Assembly (NCBI RefSeq): GCF_947331435.1
Contig: NZ_CAMZOF010000014.1
Coordinates: 91,691 to 155,690 of the forward strand
Reading direction: 5' to 3'
From: Pelagibius sp. Alg239-R121
Lineage (GTDB): Bacteria > Pseudomonadota > Alphaproteobacteria > Kiloniellales > Kiloniellaceae
DNA length: 64,000 bases
Position numbers and translations under genes: made by a program
Notes under the pieces: model-generated
Seen by the model: the letters and a program-made list of their open reading frames with translations, nothing else
Told to the model about the DNA's origin: nothing
Database searches by the model: none
Shown here: positions 10,701 to 20,300 of the stretch, piece after piece
Layout of the letters: each line of letters starts with the position of its first letter
Position numbering within the stretch: position 1 is the first letter of the stretch

Positions 10701-13142
10701 ACCGACCAAGGCCTTCGCTCCGCCGGCAAGGCTGACGCCACCAACGGGAGAAGGCGTTGCCACTCTCGACGCATTCCATGCTGCCAACGCAGCCTTACTC
10801 CCTGAGGAAGCAAAACCACCTGGCCCTGCGATCAGTCCTTCACGTCCTGTCGTGTCGTACTGACGTTGGATTTGTTGCATCTTGCCAATATCGGACATCA
10901 TCTTGTTGGTTAAACTTCTAAATTCGGAGGTATTATCGCTCAGTCCATAAGGTCGATCGGGCGCTCTGTAGTTGTAGTTGCTGCCTCCTGGCAGAAAATG
11001 CGGCATCATGTCATCTACTATGTGACTCCAAGTAGACACACTCTCGTCTGCCTTATTGTAAGTACCTCGCGACGGACTATTTCTATCCCAATACCCATTC
11101 GGGTAAACCTTAGCCAGGAAATTGATTTTGTTTCGAAGACGACTATTTCTGCCTCCTTTCTTAGGATCTGGTATAGCAAGAATCGCCTCATGTGACCCTC
11201 TACCATCTATACTTATAAACTTGTATGTCTTGTGCCCTGAGATTGAATGAAAAACACTCTTTCCCGGTGGCAGGAGTGTCCATTTTGTCCCCCTATCGTC
11301 AAAATAAGTGTTGTTACCATTTTTGACGTATTCAAAACTGGAGACTGGTTTTTTGTTTTGCCATAGTGATCCGTACGGTATTTTGTTGTTATAAAAATTG
11401 TTACGGTCGTGGTGGCTGTATCTAGGATGATTTTTTGAATAAATTTTAGGAAGCGAGAGTCCGCTACTGAAATTTCCGTTTCCGGCGTCAAGCATCCATG
11501 CCTGCGCCTCGGCCCCATTCCTATCAACGAAGTTTACTGGGTCCCCGCTGGCATAAGCATATAGTGAATGGCTGTGCTTCGATGTGCCCGGCACCCGAAG
11601 AATCGGATCAGGCTGAAGGAAACGCCCCGTGGTTGAATCGTAGGCACGGGCCTTGGCCAGATAGACCTCCGCCACGGGATCCCAGATCAGGCCGGCGAAA
11701 GCGGCGACCAGATCCGAATCGAGATCATTCCAAAGCGGCGCGCCATAGGGTGAGTAATCGCGCTGGCTGGTTAAATCGCCGCTGCCGTTCAGCTCCACTC
11801 TGACACTAGCGAGATGATCCTCGAGTCGGTAGCGAATATTCCCGTCACGCAATTCCATTAGCGGCACCGCGCCGTCCCAGACAATGATGGTCTCCGCACT
11901 ATCCGCATCACGCCGCCAGAGCGGTCTCCAGGCATCGGTAAATGGATCGGGTAGGAATGCCGTCGTCCGTCCCTCGACCAAGCGCTTAGTCAATAAGCCG
12001 AGCGCATTATAGGTGTATCCAACGGCAGCGCCTCGCGCGGTTATTAGCTCGCCAGCGCCGTTGTATTTATAATCGATGGCCTTCGGCAGAGTTGGGAGCT
12101 GCCGGACATGCCCACGAGCATCCAAGTGCACAGAGCCCCGGTTGTCGGCCATGAGGGCGCCAGTCGGTGTGCTGGTGAAGTGTAGTGTTTCTTCCAATCC
12201 GGACTGCGCCTCGGCCAAATTCCCGAGGGCATCGTATTTGTAGTGATAGCTGCGCCCATCTCCTCCCTGGCAGGCGACGCCGGTTAGCCTTTGCATCACG
12301 TCATAGTCGTATGTGCAGTCGTGATTCCTTCCATCGTAGCTCAACTCGCTAACCATTCGAAGCAAACCATCGGGCCTATAGGTATAGGCGTATTGGGCAA
12401 GGATTCGGCGGCGGGAATCGACATGGGTCAGTTCTACGAGTTCACCCTCGTCGTCGAACTTGCGGATGGACTCGATCCCGTTCGGCAATCGGCGAACGAT
12501 AGTGTTCGACGCACGGTGATATTTATAAGTGATCTCACCCGCAGGAGTTATGGTCGTAGTGAGACGTCCTAGATAGTCGTACCGATATCCAATGGTCGTC
12601 GCCTTTCCAATTTGCAATTCGACAAGATTGCCCCATACGTCGTATCGGTAGCGAAGGGTCGGCGCGCCACTGGAACGCACCTCAATGGGCAATCCGGATG
12701 ACCCGTAATGGAAGGCGATATCTCCACCAGGTGCCTCACCTCTCAACAGGCGACCTTGGGAATCAATTACAAACGTCCGACTTTCGTCACGAAATTCAAC
12801 TGTGGTCGTCGTTGTTTTTGCGCCCGTCTTATCAGATCCCTCATAGTGGATCAGCGCGGCCGTCGAACCTGGACCAACGATCTCTGTTGGGCGCCCCTCG
12901 CTGTCGTATCGCCAACTCCAGTTCAGCGTCGACGTGCCGTTGGCCCCATCTGGCAGTTTCTCAATATTGGTGACCAGCGCAGGCTTCTGTGATGGCGCGT
13001 CATTTGTCACGCCTCGTACCACGGTATTGGACACACCCACGATCAGCCAGATCGCAAAGAGCAGAAGCGCCAAAAACCCAACGACAGCGGAACCAAACAT
13101 GAGCCCTGTCCGAGAACGGAAGATCGTATCCTGAAATCTCAT
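7770..13142 (-). CDS. Membrane-anchored RHS/YD-repeat protein with permuted domain order
   Basis: About 1790 residues from the ATG at 13142 (GGAAGG 7 nt upstream), preferred over the TTG at 13160. An N-terminal anchor (GLMFGSAVVGFLALLLFAIW) is followed directly by YD/RHS repeats (about 45-500, e.g. YRYDVWGNLVELQ) and by the RHS core hallmark near 500-545 (TGRFLQPDPI, then LYAYASGDPVNFVDRNG). In ordinary RHS toxins the variable toxin ends the protein here. Instead about 600 more residues follow, including an AT-rich His/Asn/Tyr-rich stretch (555-740) and a domain near 815-915 shared with the window-edge secreted protein. Then comes a DUF6531-like entry motif (RLTRFYNSFFDPEGSLGKGW, about 1200) and a second block of RHS repeats to the end. 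It is either a circularly permuted RHS shell or a fusion of two RHS genes. Divergent from the encapsulin-like/TcA pair. Confidence 0.85.
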   Translation of the reverse strand: MRFQDTIFRSRTGLMFGSAVVGFLALLLFAIWLIVGVSNTVVRGVTNDAPSQKPALVTNIEKLPDGANGTSTLNWSWRYDSEGRPTEIVGPGSTAALIHYEGSDKTGAKTTTTTVEFRDESRTFVIDSQGRLLRGEAPGGDIAFHYGSSGLPIEVRSSGAPTLRYRYDVWGNLVELQIGKATTIGYRYDYLGRLTTTITPAGEITYKYHRASNTIVRRLPNGIESIRKFDDEGELVELTHVDSRRRILAQYAYTYRPDGLLRMVSELSYDGRNHDCTYDYDVMQRLTGVACQGGDGRSYHYKYDALGNLAEAQSGLEETLHFTSTPTGALMADNRGSVHLDARGHVRQLPTLPKAIDYKYNGAGELITARGAAVGYTYNALGLLTKRLVEGRTTAFLPDPFTDAWRPLWRRDADSAETIIVWDGAVPLMELRDGNIRYRLEDHLASVRVELNGSGDLTSQRDYSPYGAPLWNDLDSDLVAAFAGLIWDPVAEVYLAKARAYDSTTGRFLQPDPILRVPGTSKHSHSLYAYASGDPVNFVDRNGAEAQAWMLDAGNGNFSSGLSLPKIYSKNHPRYSHHDRNNFYNNKIPYGSLWQNKKPVSSFEYVKNGNNTYFDDRGTKWTLLPPGKSVFHSISGHKTYKFISIDGRGSHEAILAIPDPKKGGRNSRLRNKINFLAKVYPNGYWDRNSPSRGTYNKADESVSTWSHIVDDMMPHFLPGGSNYNYRAPDRPYGLSDNTSEFRSLTNKMMSDIGKMQQIQRQYDTTGREGLIAGPGGFASSGSKAALAAWNASRVATPSPVGGVSLAGGAKALVGLGHIKGVAVDKSTGRLILIGGDGKNRTLPPLHLDDVVTVFRAIYDHGKAPSVTIDPDKTNPQGSTMDVKHGPGTDDTYVGWVLFQCDRIMKSYQLGKDNVTKEHISSRVPGYESILNAVFFGKREQKNKNSNWERFWIKPTRVARYDAGASNLSLFDLPLQIETQKMRWENGQLVDDEKGKSSDGAIAFKLWFTEKYSKIADEVVLIPPPGNGRDQPVAIFHELKRIALVSAVAERLRDLGEAMPVWMRDYRVAEFSMDTTTPSLTERRYQSDGRGSEIYGGVNLAPDAADVHAYAEANLAESHSLLQEDASFFKESRIKAEMAIREIPRLARTASSPISINRAVVTSDGAIPSMVTLPGATTRSLAPNRQSVTDMTVPIGLGRSIRLTRFYNSFFDPEGSLGKGWTFDLPRLLKVPVPLKSDSSIEKEMRSKEKTYRPQFHLVSPLGTINVRFNRAARVEPFGELTVAPNHPEISGVGVAQSDVLKAKTIQLLFRDGTVWHFGNDTYLMLVESDGSALHYVRDKAGHLTQIVGFQGKDVVAKISLQYDQFDRIIGGVAEQIGILSKQAPAPTEAVEFKYDVAGRLSTVSRPSSSNGTSGQVEWTYAYEANRLSRIGGDNKQELSFGYDDQARLRWQQSRTHKIEYTISETQHGSELSVMSDQPGDMPVKWAFDQRMRPSEAQLSNGGMVRWRYGKGREVRETHSHDGVAVFTRLISSDGQTETTNALGGPLYQITNDTKGRTTKVSVDDVPAAQLSWQPDGRIASVQLGKTVLRPRRDRDGRPTGILISAPHKNGKSSQWLEEKWDFMGRLVEVTDSSGFIYATRYDDRGRISEFGRLTRSGELQGTQIVRNNHGKVTQIKSLLSLEKLAYSNAGDLITIETERAGTTSVTTLGPEGRLKKYVAFDGGITSWVYRSEEEIRRLQTIVLPSGLRIDYRSLDNQGTGTEEVRLGPSQVKIRSDNYGRIASMAWGAAE

Positions 13143-13412
13143 ATCGCGGCCTTCCCACAACGAAAATAATGGCCACCTAAACTATGGATTTGGCCAATCC
13201 AAAACAACTTGCCCCAACTATGCAACAGATCTATCTGCGAAGGCTGACATACCTTCAAAAATGGCGTACTATGCCAAGAAAGTTATATCGCTATTTCCTT
13301 TGGGAGTTGTATCTAAAACGCATTACTAAAGCTAACATCATAAGTGCGACATCTGAATCGGCATATCCAGCGCCGCGATAGATTCCCAAAGTATTAGCTA
13401 AGGGAGCAAATT
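13143..13412. promoter_or_regulatory. Divergent control region, RHS gene versus encapsulin-like/TcA genes
   Basis: 270 bp separate two outward-reading transcription units, so both promoters must lie here. The right side ends in AGGGAG eight nt before the ATG of the encapsulin-like gene; the left side ends in GGAAGG before the RHS ATG. The middle (about 13260-13350) is AT-rich. No specific operator palindrome was recognised. Confidence 0.55.
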
Positions 13413-14318
13413 ATGAACGAGCTTAGTTGGACCGAAGAGCAGCATACCATTGTTAGAGATCTCATCGCCGAGGAAACCGAGAGAGCTCGGCTAAGCCACA
13501 TGTTTATTCCCGAGCATAGACTTGAGGAAATATCGCGGAGTGTACCTGCCGACGAATTCGATTCCATCGCAAACACAGTCGACGACGTTAAAACTATCCC
13601 GCTCGTGGAAGTCGCCGCGCTTGTGAACCTTACTAAGCTTCAAGTCGAAGACTCAGATCTTTCTGCGGCGTTGTTGCTCATTCGTCGTGCAGCGAACCGA
13701 TTGGCTCGCGCACATGATGCAGTCGTCTTTGTTGGACAGCCCGGCGCGGATCAATTGCCTCCGACGGCACCTCAACCGCCGCCAAAAAAAGTCGTGAGTG
13801 CAATCGGAGGTTCTCAGAACGATGGAGTATCTGTCTCAACAAACACCGTAGATATCGGGCCAGCAACAAGTAGTGCAGTCACAAAGACTAAATCGACAAG
13901 CAGCAAAAGTGGTGGATCATCAACGGAGGGTTCTTACGGAGAGGCACTTGTGGCAGGCGTGGCTGAGGCCTTAGTAAAGCTCGAAGGAAAAGGGTACATC
14001 GGCTCATATGTTCTCATTCTCGGCCATGAACTATTCATCTATGCGCATACACCGTCTGTCGGATCCCTTGTGCTTCCCAAGGATCGTCTAGAGGGCTTGC
14101 TCGGTGGAGGCCCAATACACCGCTCCAGCGTCATAAACACCAAGGAAGGGTTCTTACTCTCCCTCGGTGGAGAGCCAATGGATCAGGCGGTAGCCGTAGC
14201 TCCAAAGTTTGAGTTTCTCCGGATTGGCGATAATGAGGTACGCGAATGCCGTGTGTTCGAGCGATTTGCACTTCGCCTCAAGGAGAAGGACAGCGTTGTT
14301 AAGCTAGTCCTAAAGTGA
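13413..14318 (+). CDS. Encapsulin-like (HK97-fold, linocin M18 family) shell protein
   Basis: 301 residues, compared with about 265 for a typical family 1 encapsulin. The family layout is readable end to end: an N-terminal helix of LTEKQW type (LSWTEEQHTIVRDLIAEE), a strand block ending IPLVEVAALVNLTKLQV, the spine helix LLLIRRAANRLARAHDAVVF followed by VGQPG, then EALVAGVAEALVKLEGKGY, GSYVLILGHELFIYAH, a G-rich hairpin, INTKEGFLLSLGGEPMDQAV and the closing strands RVFERFALRLKEKDSV. By eye it lines up with Thermotoga maritima encapsulin throughout. Oddity: residues about 110-172 form a Pro/Ser/Thr/Lys-rich low-complexity insert where encapsulins have a short loop. No classic encapsulin cargo enzyme (peroxidase, ferritin-like protein) is adjacent; the next gene, 9 nt on, is a TcA toxin gene. 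Assembly into shells is not proven by sequence. Confidence 0.8.
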   Translation: MNELSWTEEQHTIVRDLIAEETERARLSHMFIPEHRLEEISRSVPADEFDSIANTVDDVKTIPLVEVAALVNLTKLQVEDSDLSAALLLIRRAANRLARAHDAVVFVGQPGADQLPPTAPQPPPKKVVSAIGGSQNDGVSVSTNTVDIGPATSSAVTKTKSTSSKSGGSSTEGSYGEALVAGVAEALVKLEGKGYIGSYVLILGHELFIYAHTPSVGSLVLPKDRLEGLLGGGPIHRSSVINTKEGFLLSLGGEPMDQAVAVAPKFEFLRIGDNEVRECRVFERFALRLKEKDSVVKLVLK

Positions 14319-14327
14319 GGGCAGCGT

Positions 14328-17300
14328 ATGCCAACCCTAGAGTGCGATGACTTCCGCATATGGTTCGGTACCGAAGATGCGCCTGCTCCCTCAGGAGCCA
14401 TTCCACACGGAAGCAAAATTGCGGCTCGTGTCGGTGTTTCGCCAGATGCTCCAGAGCTAACGATAAGATTCCAATATCGCCGCCAAAGCGGCACGTGGAT
14501 GACGTTGTCGACGAAGCCATTACCTAGGGACAATAACAAATCCCCTCGGTACTACGAGACTTTCTTCCCTGACCTAGCACCCGGAGCTATTATAGAATAT
14601 ACGGTTCAGTGTAGGCGAAGGGGTAAGATCGTCGAAACAGGCGACGCGAAAACACTGATGTTTGAGGTCGAGTCAGTTACGTCGACGGGAGGACGCGGAA
14701 AGCACAATTCTTTCCGGCCTACAACTGGAAGAGAGAGCAAATCCGCTACCGCTACGATCGTAAGGGGCGTTGCTTCGTTATCTTCCAGAAACACACCGGC
14801 TGCTTCCTTATCTGGAACAACATACAAAGCCGCACGACTAGTAGGTTTCAAGAAGGACGTCGCATCCCAAATTGCCGTTAAAGCTCCAGACATCTCTCAA
14901 CTTGATAGTGAAGCTACTCGGCAGCTCGTCGATGAAGGGACGCTTGACGCGGTTGACGCCGGAAGGCTCGCCATCGCTTCCGTAGTCGTTGAAATGACCG
15001 GCGGTGATGAAAGCGCCGCCGGAAAAGTTTTGACGGCTCTTGAAAACCGTGGCGTTACAAAACCTCAAGACCTTGCGGGCGTGAACAGTGAGGAGATGAC
15101 TGACACTCTCGAAAGCGCGGGGGTAGGCAGTCGCGAAGAGGCTGCGGTTCAGGCGGCGAACTTGCGCACTGCTGTGAGCACGGCATTCCCGAGTGAGATA
15201 CTCTCACCGTCCCGTGCTCCACTTCCCGCCGCTACGGTTCGACGAGGAAAACAACGGGTTTCCGTCAAACCCGAGACAATCGACAAAGCGTGGAAGAACA
15301 ACGCCGATCTTGACCTGTTGCGACTGGACATCTCCAAGGACTCGTCTGATAGACAGAAGCTTAACCTATCGGGCCTTGGAGCAGCAGAGCGCAAGGCATT
15401 TATCCGCGACATTCAAGTTCGCAAGGGAGCTGTTAGGGCGACGCAAAACGCAGACATTGCCGAGAAGCTTCTCAATAAGGGCATCACTTCACCCGGCACA
15501 GTCTCGCCGGCCCGGCTGGCGAAAGAGACTGGGATCTCGCTCGCTCGCGCCGTGAATACCCACAAGCGTGATATTCAGCATTTTGGGAGGCTTTCCCACG
15601 GACTGTTCACCCTTCTGGACGCGCACAGCGGTGGCCTACAAGATACTGCGGTTGGCAACTTGCGTCAGGCTAAGGTCGTTAATTTCGTTCGGCGCACTGA
15701 GACGAACGAAACCTTTGACGGTCTTGACAACATAGAGGAGCTTTTCGGGGACCAAGACTCATGCGACTGCAAGCACTGTAACTCGATCCTTGGTCCAACT
15801 GCCTACTTCGTCGACCTAATGCACTTCCTGCACACACATGTGCTCGACGATGACGTTGCAGAGGGCGACGCTCCATTCCAGGGAAAACAAAACCATCAGT
15901 TACATCTCAAGACCAGGCGGCCAGACCTATGGGTGTTGCCGCTCACCTGCAAAAACACGCATACGGAAGTCCCGCAGCTTCAGATCACGAACGAGATCTT
16001 CGAGAACTTTTTAGCCGAGAAACGCGGCACCATAGTGACGCCTGACCGCAAGGACGTTCTAGACACAGTCTACGGAAGCGTTCTGCCAGGAGGTAGAAAT
16101 TCCATGCTCCAGCCTTTCCATTTGCCTATGGAAGAGCTCGAGATTTACCTTACCCATTTCAAGCTTCGGCGTAACGACATCGCGGAACTCCTAGACGAAC
16201 CCGAAGATGACCAGCTCCGTGCTGTGCTGGGTATCTCCAAGGTCCACGCTTCCTTAATTACGATCCCAGATGCCGCGGCCGTTAACGTTCACAACAAGCT
16301 TGGCTTGAGTATACCCGCGGACGGAATCCTATCGGTAAAGAAGCTGCTGCACGCAACACAACTTCCCCGGCAAGAGTTGGGAGAGCTCCTTCAATCTAGG
16401 TTCGTTGGCGGTGCGCAGCCAATGGCAATCACAGCCGAGAAGAAATCGGCCGAAAGTGTTCAATTCGACATCGAACGCGTTCATGATATCACGCATGGCC
16501 ACCTTGATCGCATCCACCGTTTCCTGAGATTAAAACGATTTCTCTCGTGGCTACCTAAAGAATTAGATGGCTTCATTGACTCTGCTGGCGGCAATCTCGA
16601 TAGCGCAACATTGGCGGATGCCGGACGTGCTGCTTTCCTGAAGGGCCGGTTCAAGGCGAGCCCATATGAACTGTGCGCGTTCGCAGGAGACCTGCCGCAG
16701 TTCTCAATTGAGCGCAAGAAAAACCCAGGTGACGAAGAGCGCACTCCGTTCGATATGCTGTTCAACGTGCCAGACCTAATGCGGGAGGATGGGAGCTACC
16801 CCAACGCCTCGATTCGTTACAGTGAAGGCGAGACATCAAGTGCAGCGCAGGAGCGCTCGATGCGACTGCGTGCCGGACTTCGCATTGACAAGAGCGACCT
16901 TGCGGCCCTGATCGAAGGGCTCGCAGACGCGTTTGAAGAAGGAGCTGAACCCAATGTTACTTCAGCGCATATGCACTTTTTCGGTCTTCGACTCCGCACA
17001 TCTCCGCGACCCACCCTGCCAACCATAGTTCCGCCGAAAATCGCGCGTCCACTAGCGGTAATCGGCGATAGTGTTGGCTCGTTCCCCTTGGATGGACATA
17101 ATCTTTCGCTGCTCTTCCGCCATGCGGTGCTTGCCCGTTGGCTGAAGCTTAGCATCGTCGACCTACTGACTTTGATTCGGCTTGCGCCTGATGTAGGCAA
17201 CTACGTTAAAAATCTGCGAGATGTGCTCGCCGTTGTTCGGTTCTATGACTGGTGGAGGAGCACTCGCCTGTCACTCCAAGATCTCTCGCTGCTCCTCGCT

Positions 17301-20300
17301 CCGGTCGACGCGTTGCAGGAACAAGTGGAAGACCTTTGGGAGGCGCTGCAGGCATGGTTGCTCGAACAAGACCAAGTCCTGCTTACGAGCAATTTCCTTA
17401 CACAGATTGAGGGAGTGAGTGAAGAGCTGTCGCGCGAGATTGTTGCCTTCAACACTGGCAAGATATTCGAACTAGATGGTGACCTATTGCGCGTAGCCGC
17501 ATCATCGGATGTAAAAGACCTCGACTTGACTCCTGCTGAGGAGCAGGAGGTAGATGTTGAGGCTATCAAGCAACATGTTCGCGGGTACCTCTCCGACGAA
17601 CGACTTCCTCGCGCCCTAACTGAAGCCCTCGGAATGGATATTGAGTTGGCTCGAGCCGTCGTAGCGGCTGCATTAGCAGGTGATGATGATCCCTCACCAA
17701 GTGCCTTCCTAAAGGGGGGCGCATTGCAAGAAACCTTGAGGCCCGCTTTAGTTGCTATCTTGCGATTGCATCGCGTCGGGTTGGCTGCACGGCTCGTACC
17801 ATTAACCCTCACCTTTTTCGCCGAGAACCAGGGTGCCTTTGGTGTCAATAATTGGATTGAGCCAAACCCCAAAGCGTTGAGGCGGATTGTTGCCACCCAG
17901 ACCCTCCTCAAGAAGAATTTCCGTGACGATCCGGCGCCTGCTCTTGCGCAGATCAAGCGAGTACTGGAAAGAAAAGAAGTACTGATAGAAGTTGCTGTTG
18001 CGATCTTCGGGATTGAGTCCTCCACTGCGTGTGATCTGGTTCGCACCTTGCGCATCCCAGAGAACGTCATCGACGCGCTCCTGAGGATAGAGAGATATAG
18101 CGAGACCATAGACAAACTGAGCATCGACGCCACCGCGCTTTCGGGTATCGTTGATGAAGATTATGTCCGGGCTGGTATGGCATCGACCGCTGTAGTTGCC
18201 GGCTTCCGTGCAAAGTACGCGGAAGAGGCTGCCTTTTACGAAAAAGTCGAACCCTTCCAGGAGCGCGTGCTTGAGAAGAAACGCGATGCCCTCATCGACT
18301 ACCTACTGCGCGGTCCGGATGCGGAATTCCCTGATGCCCGCGAAATGTACAAGTACTTCCTTATCGATGGGGAAGTCGATGGCTGCTTCCGCACGTCGCG
18401 GGTTGTTGCCGCAAACTCCAGCCTGCAGCTTTACGTTCACCGGATTCGGATGAACTTAGAGAAGGAGCCGAACGGAGGGCTTCATGTTCCTCCATCTCTC
18501 ATTCCCGACGAGGAGTGGGAGTGGCGGCAACATTATCGTGTCTGGGAAGCCAATCGAAAGATCTTTCTATGGCCGGAGAACTATCTTGATCCCACAATTC
18601 GAGACGACAAGACGCCGCTGTTCGAAGAGCTCGAATCCGAGCTGTTGCAGCAAGAGATCACCGAGCAGACGGTGGTCGATGCGTACTCGAATTACCTCAA
18701 AGGTCTCGAGGAGCTAGCGAATCTGCGATACGCGGGTGCCTATCACCACTACATCGAGGATGAGGATTCTGCGGAAGTCACCGATATCATCTATCTGTTC
18801 GGTGCCACTGGCGGAGAAGCGCCCACTCACTACTGGCGCGAGATCCGAAACCTGGCGCGGAGCCAAGAGGACGAACTCGTGTCGCCGGAGTATGGGCCTT
18901 GGCGCAAGGTCGAGACCCGCATCTCCACCCGCCACGTCAGTCCAATCGTCTACGACGGGCAGTTGCACGTTTTCTGGAACGAAATCACAACAACCTCTCA
19001 AAATGCGGTCAACGATGGTAAATCGCGTTTCATCGGGTACGCTCACCGCTTCGCGTTGCAGTTCAGTTCTCTCCTCTTGGGCGGGCAATGGACACCGCCC
19101 GGAAGTATTTCACTCACGGGTGCCGCTCCAACTTTTGAGGAGTCCAACAGCTCCGTTGATGACCCGCTCGCGGAGAAGTCGGAGATAGGTGACTTCTACG
19201 AAGCCATTTTCGCTAAGTTCTTTCCTTGGTTTGGAATCTATCGCGACTCAAACATCGATCTCGATGAGGCAAAGAGGAATATCCTGGTGCCTCGCTGGGG
19301 CATCGACATCCACACCAAAGCACGTGAGGGCTACACAGTTGGTAACTTCATGTGGGAACGGCCCTATCTCTCGGCTGATCCATCTTATGGTCACCGACTC
19401 TTGGTGAACTGCGCAGGCCTGATGGTCCGCGGTGCCGTGGATTTGTTCGATCGGCTGGTACTTCGCACCGACGATACACTTCATAAGACGTCTCCCGTCG
19501 TCGAGAGCCAACTCCTTGCGTACCGGAGGAACTTAATTAGCTGGGCGGGTATTTGGTCTGGTGGTTTGAGGCTTGTCGGTGGATTACCTGATTTCACGCT
19601 TTTGCGCCGAGACAATAACTCACTATCACAGGAGACGTGGTCAGCGTGCCCCTTCGATTACACAGTCGCCGCAACACTCGCACTCAATGCGCGGAATCTT
19701 GAAGTCTTTAAGCGGCATTGGGGTGGAGAGCCAGGGTGGTCATCTACAGACAACAAGGTGGCAAATGTTACTGCCGATGCCGGCGTGTGGGCCGTAGCCG
19801 GCACCCCTGGCGAAACGGTCATTGAAACCGAGGACGAGCTTTTCCTTCTACAACCGAGTGCCATTGTGGCCGACCACTACGTGCTGCACCGGCTGGGAAC
19901 GACTCTTATTCGAGACGTCGCTCGCAAGCTGTTCACAGATGGTGTCGATGGGCTGTTGGCGACTGCTCACCAGCTTGGACTGTCAGAACAGAACCCCGAG
20001 GTTACCGGTCCACGCACGCACGATCAAACGATTCGAAATCCGATCGCGAACGACGCCTCATACGGCATCTACTACCAAGAAATCTTCCAGCATATCCCCC
20101 TGCTGATTGCACATCATCTCAACGCACAGGGCAAGTTCGAGCACGCTCAACGCTGGTATCACTACGTGTTCGATCCGACCTCTCCGGAACCTCCGACCGA
20201 CACGGACGCCCCCGAGACGGATCGAAATTGGAAATATCGTCAGTTTCGCGGACAAGAACAGACCAAACTGCGTGACGTTCTCTCCGACACGGCTGCGATT

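Noticed and set aside
17243..18133. Minus-strand frame of 296 codons in TcA
   Set aside because: Ser/Arg/Thr-rich antisense translation of a helical coding region; no start signals and the plus strand is clearly coding.
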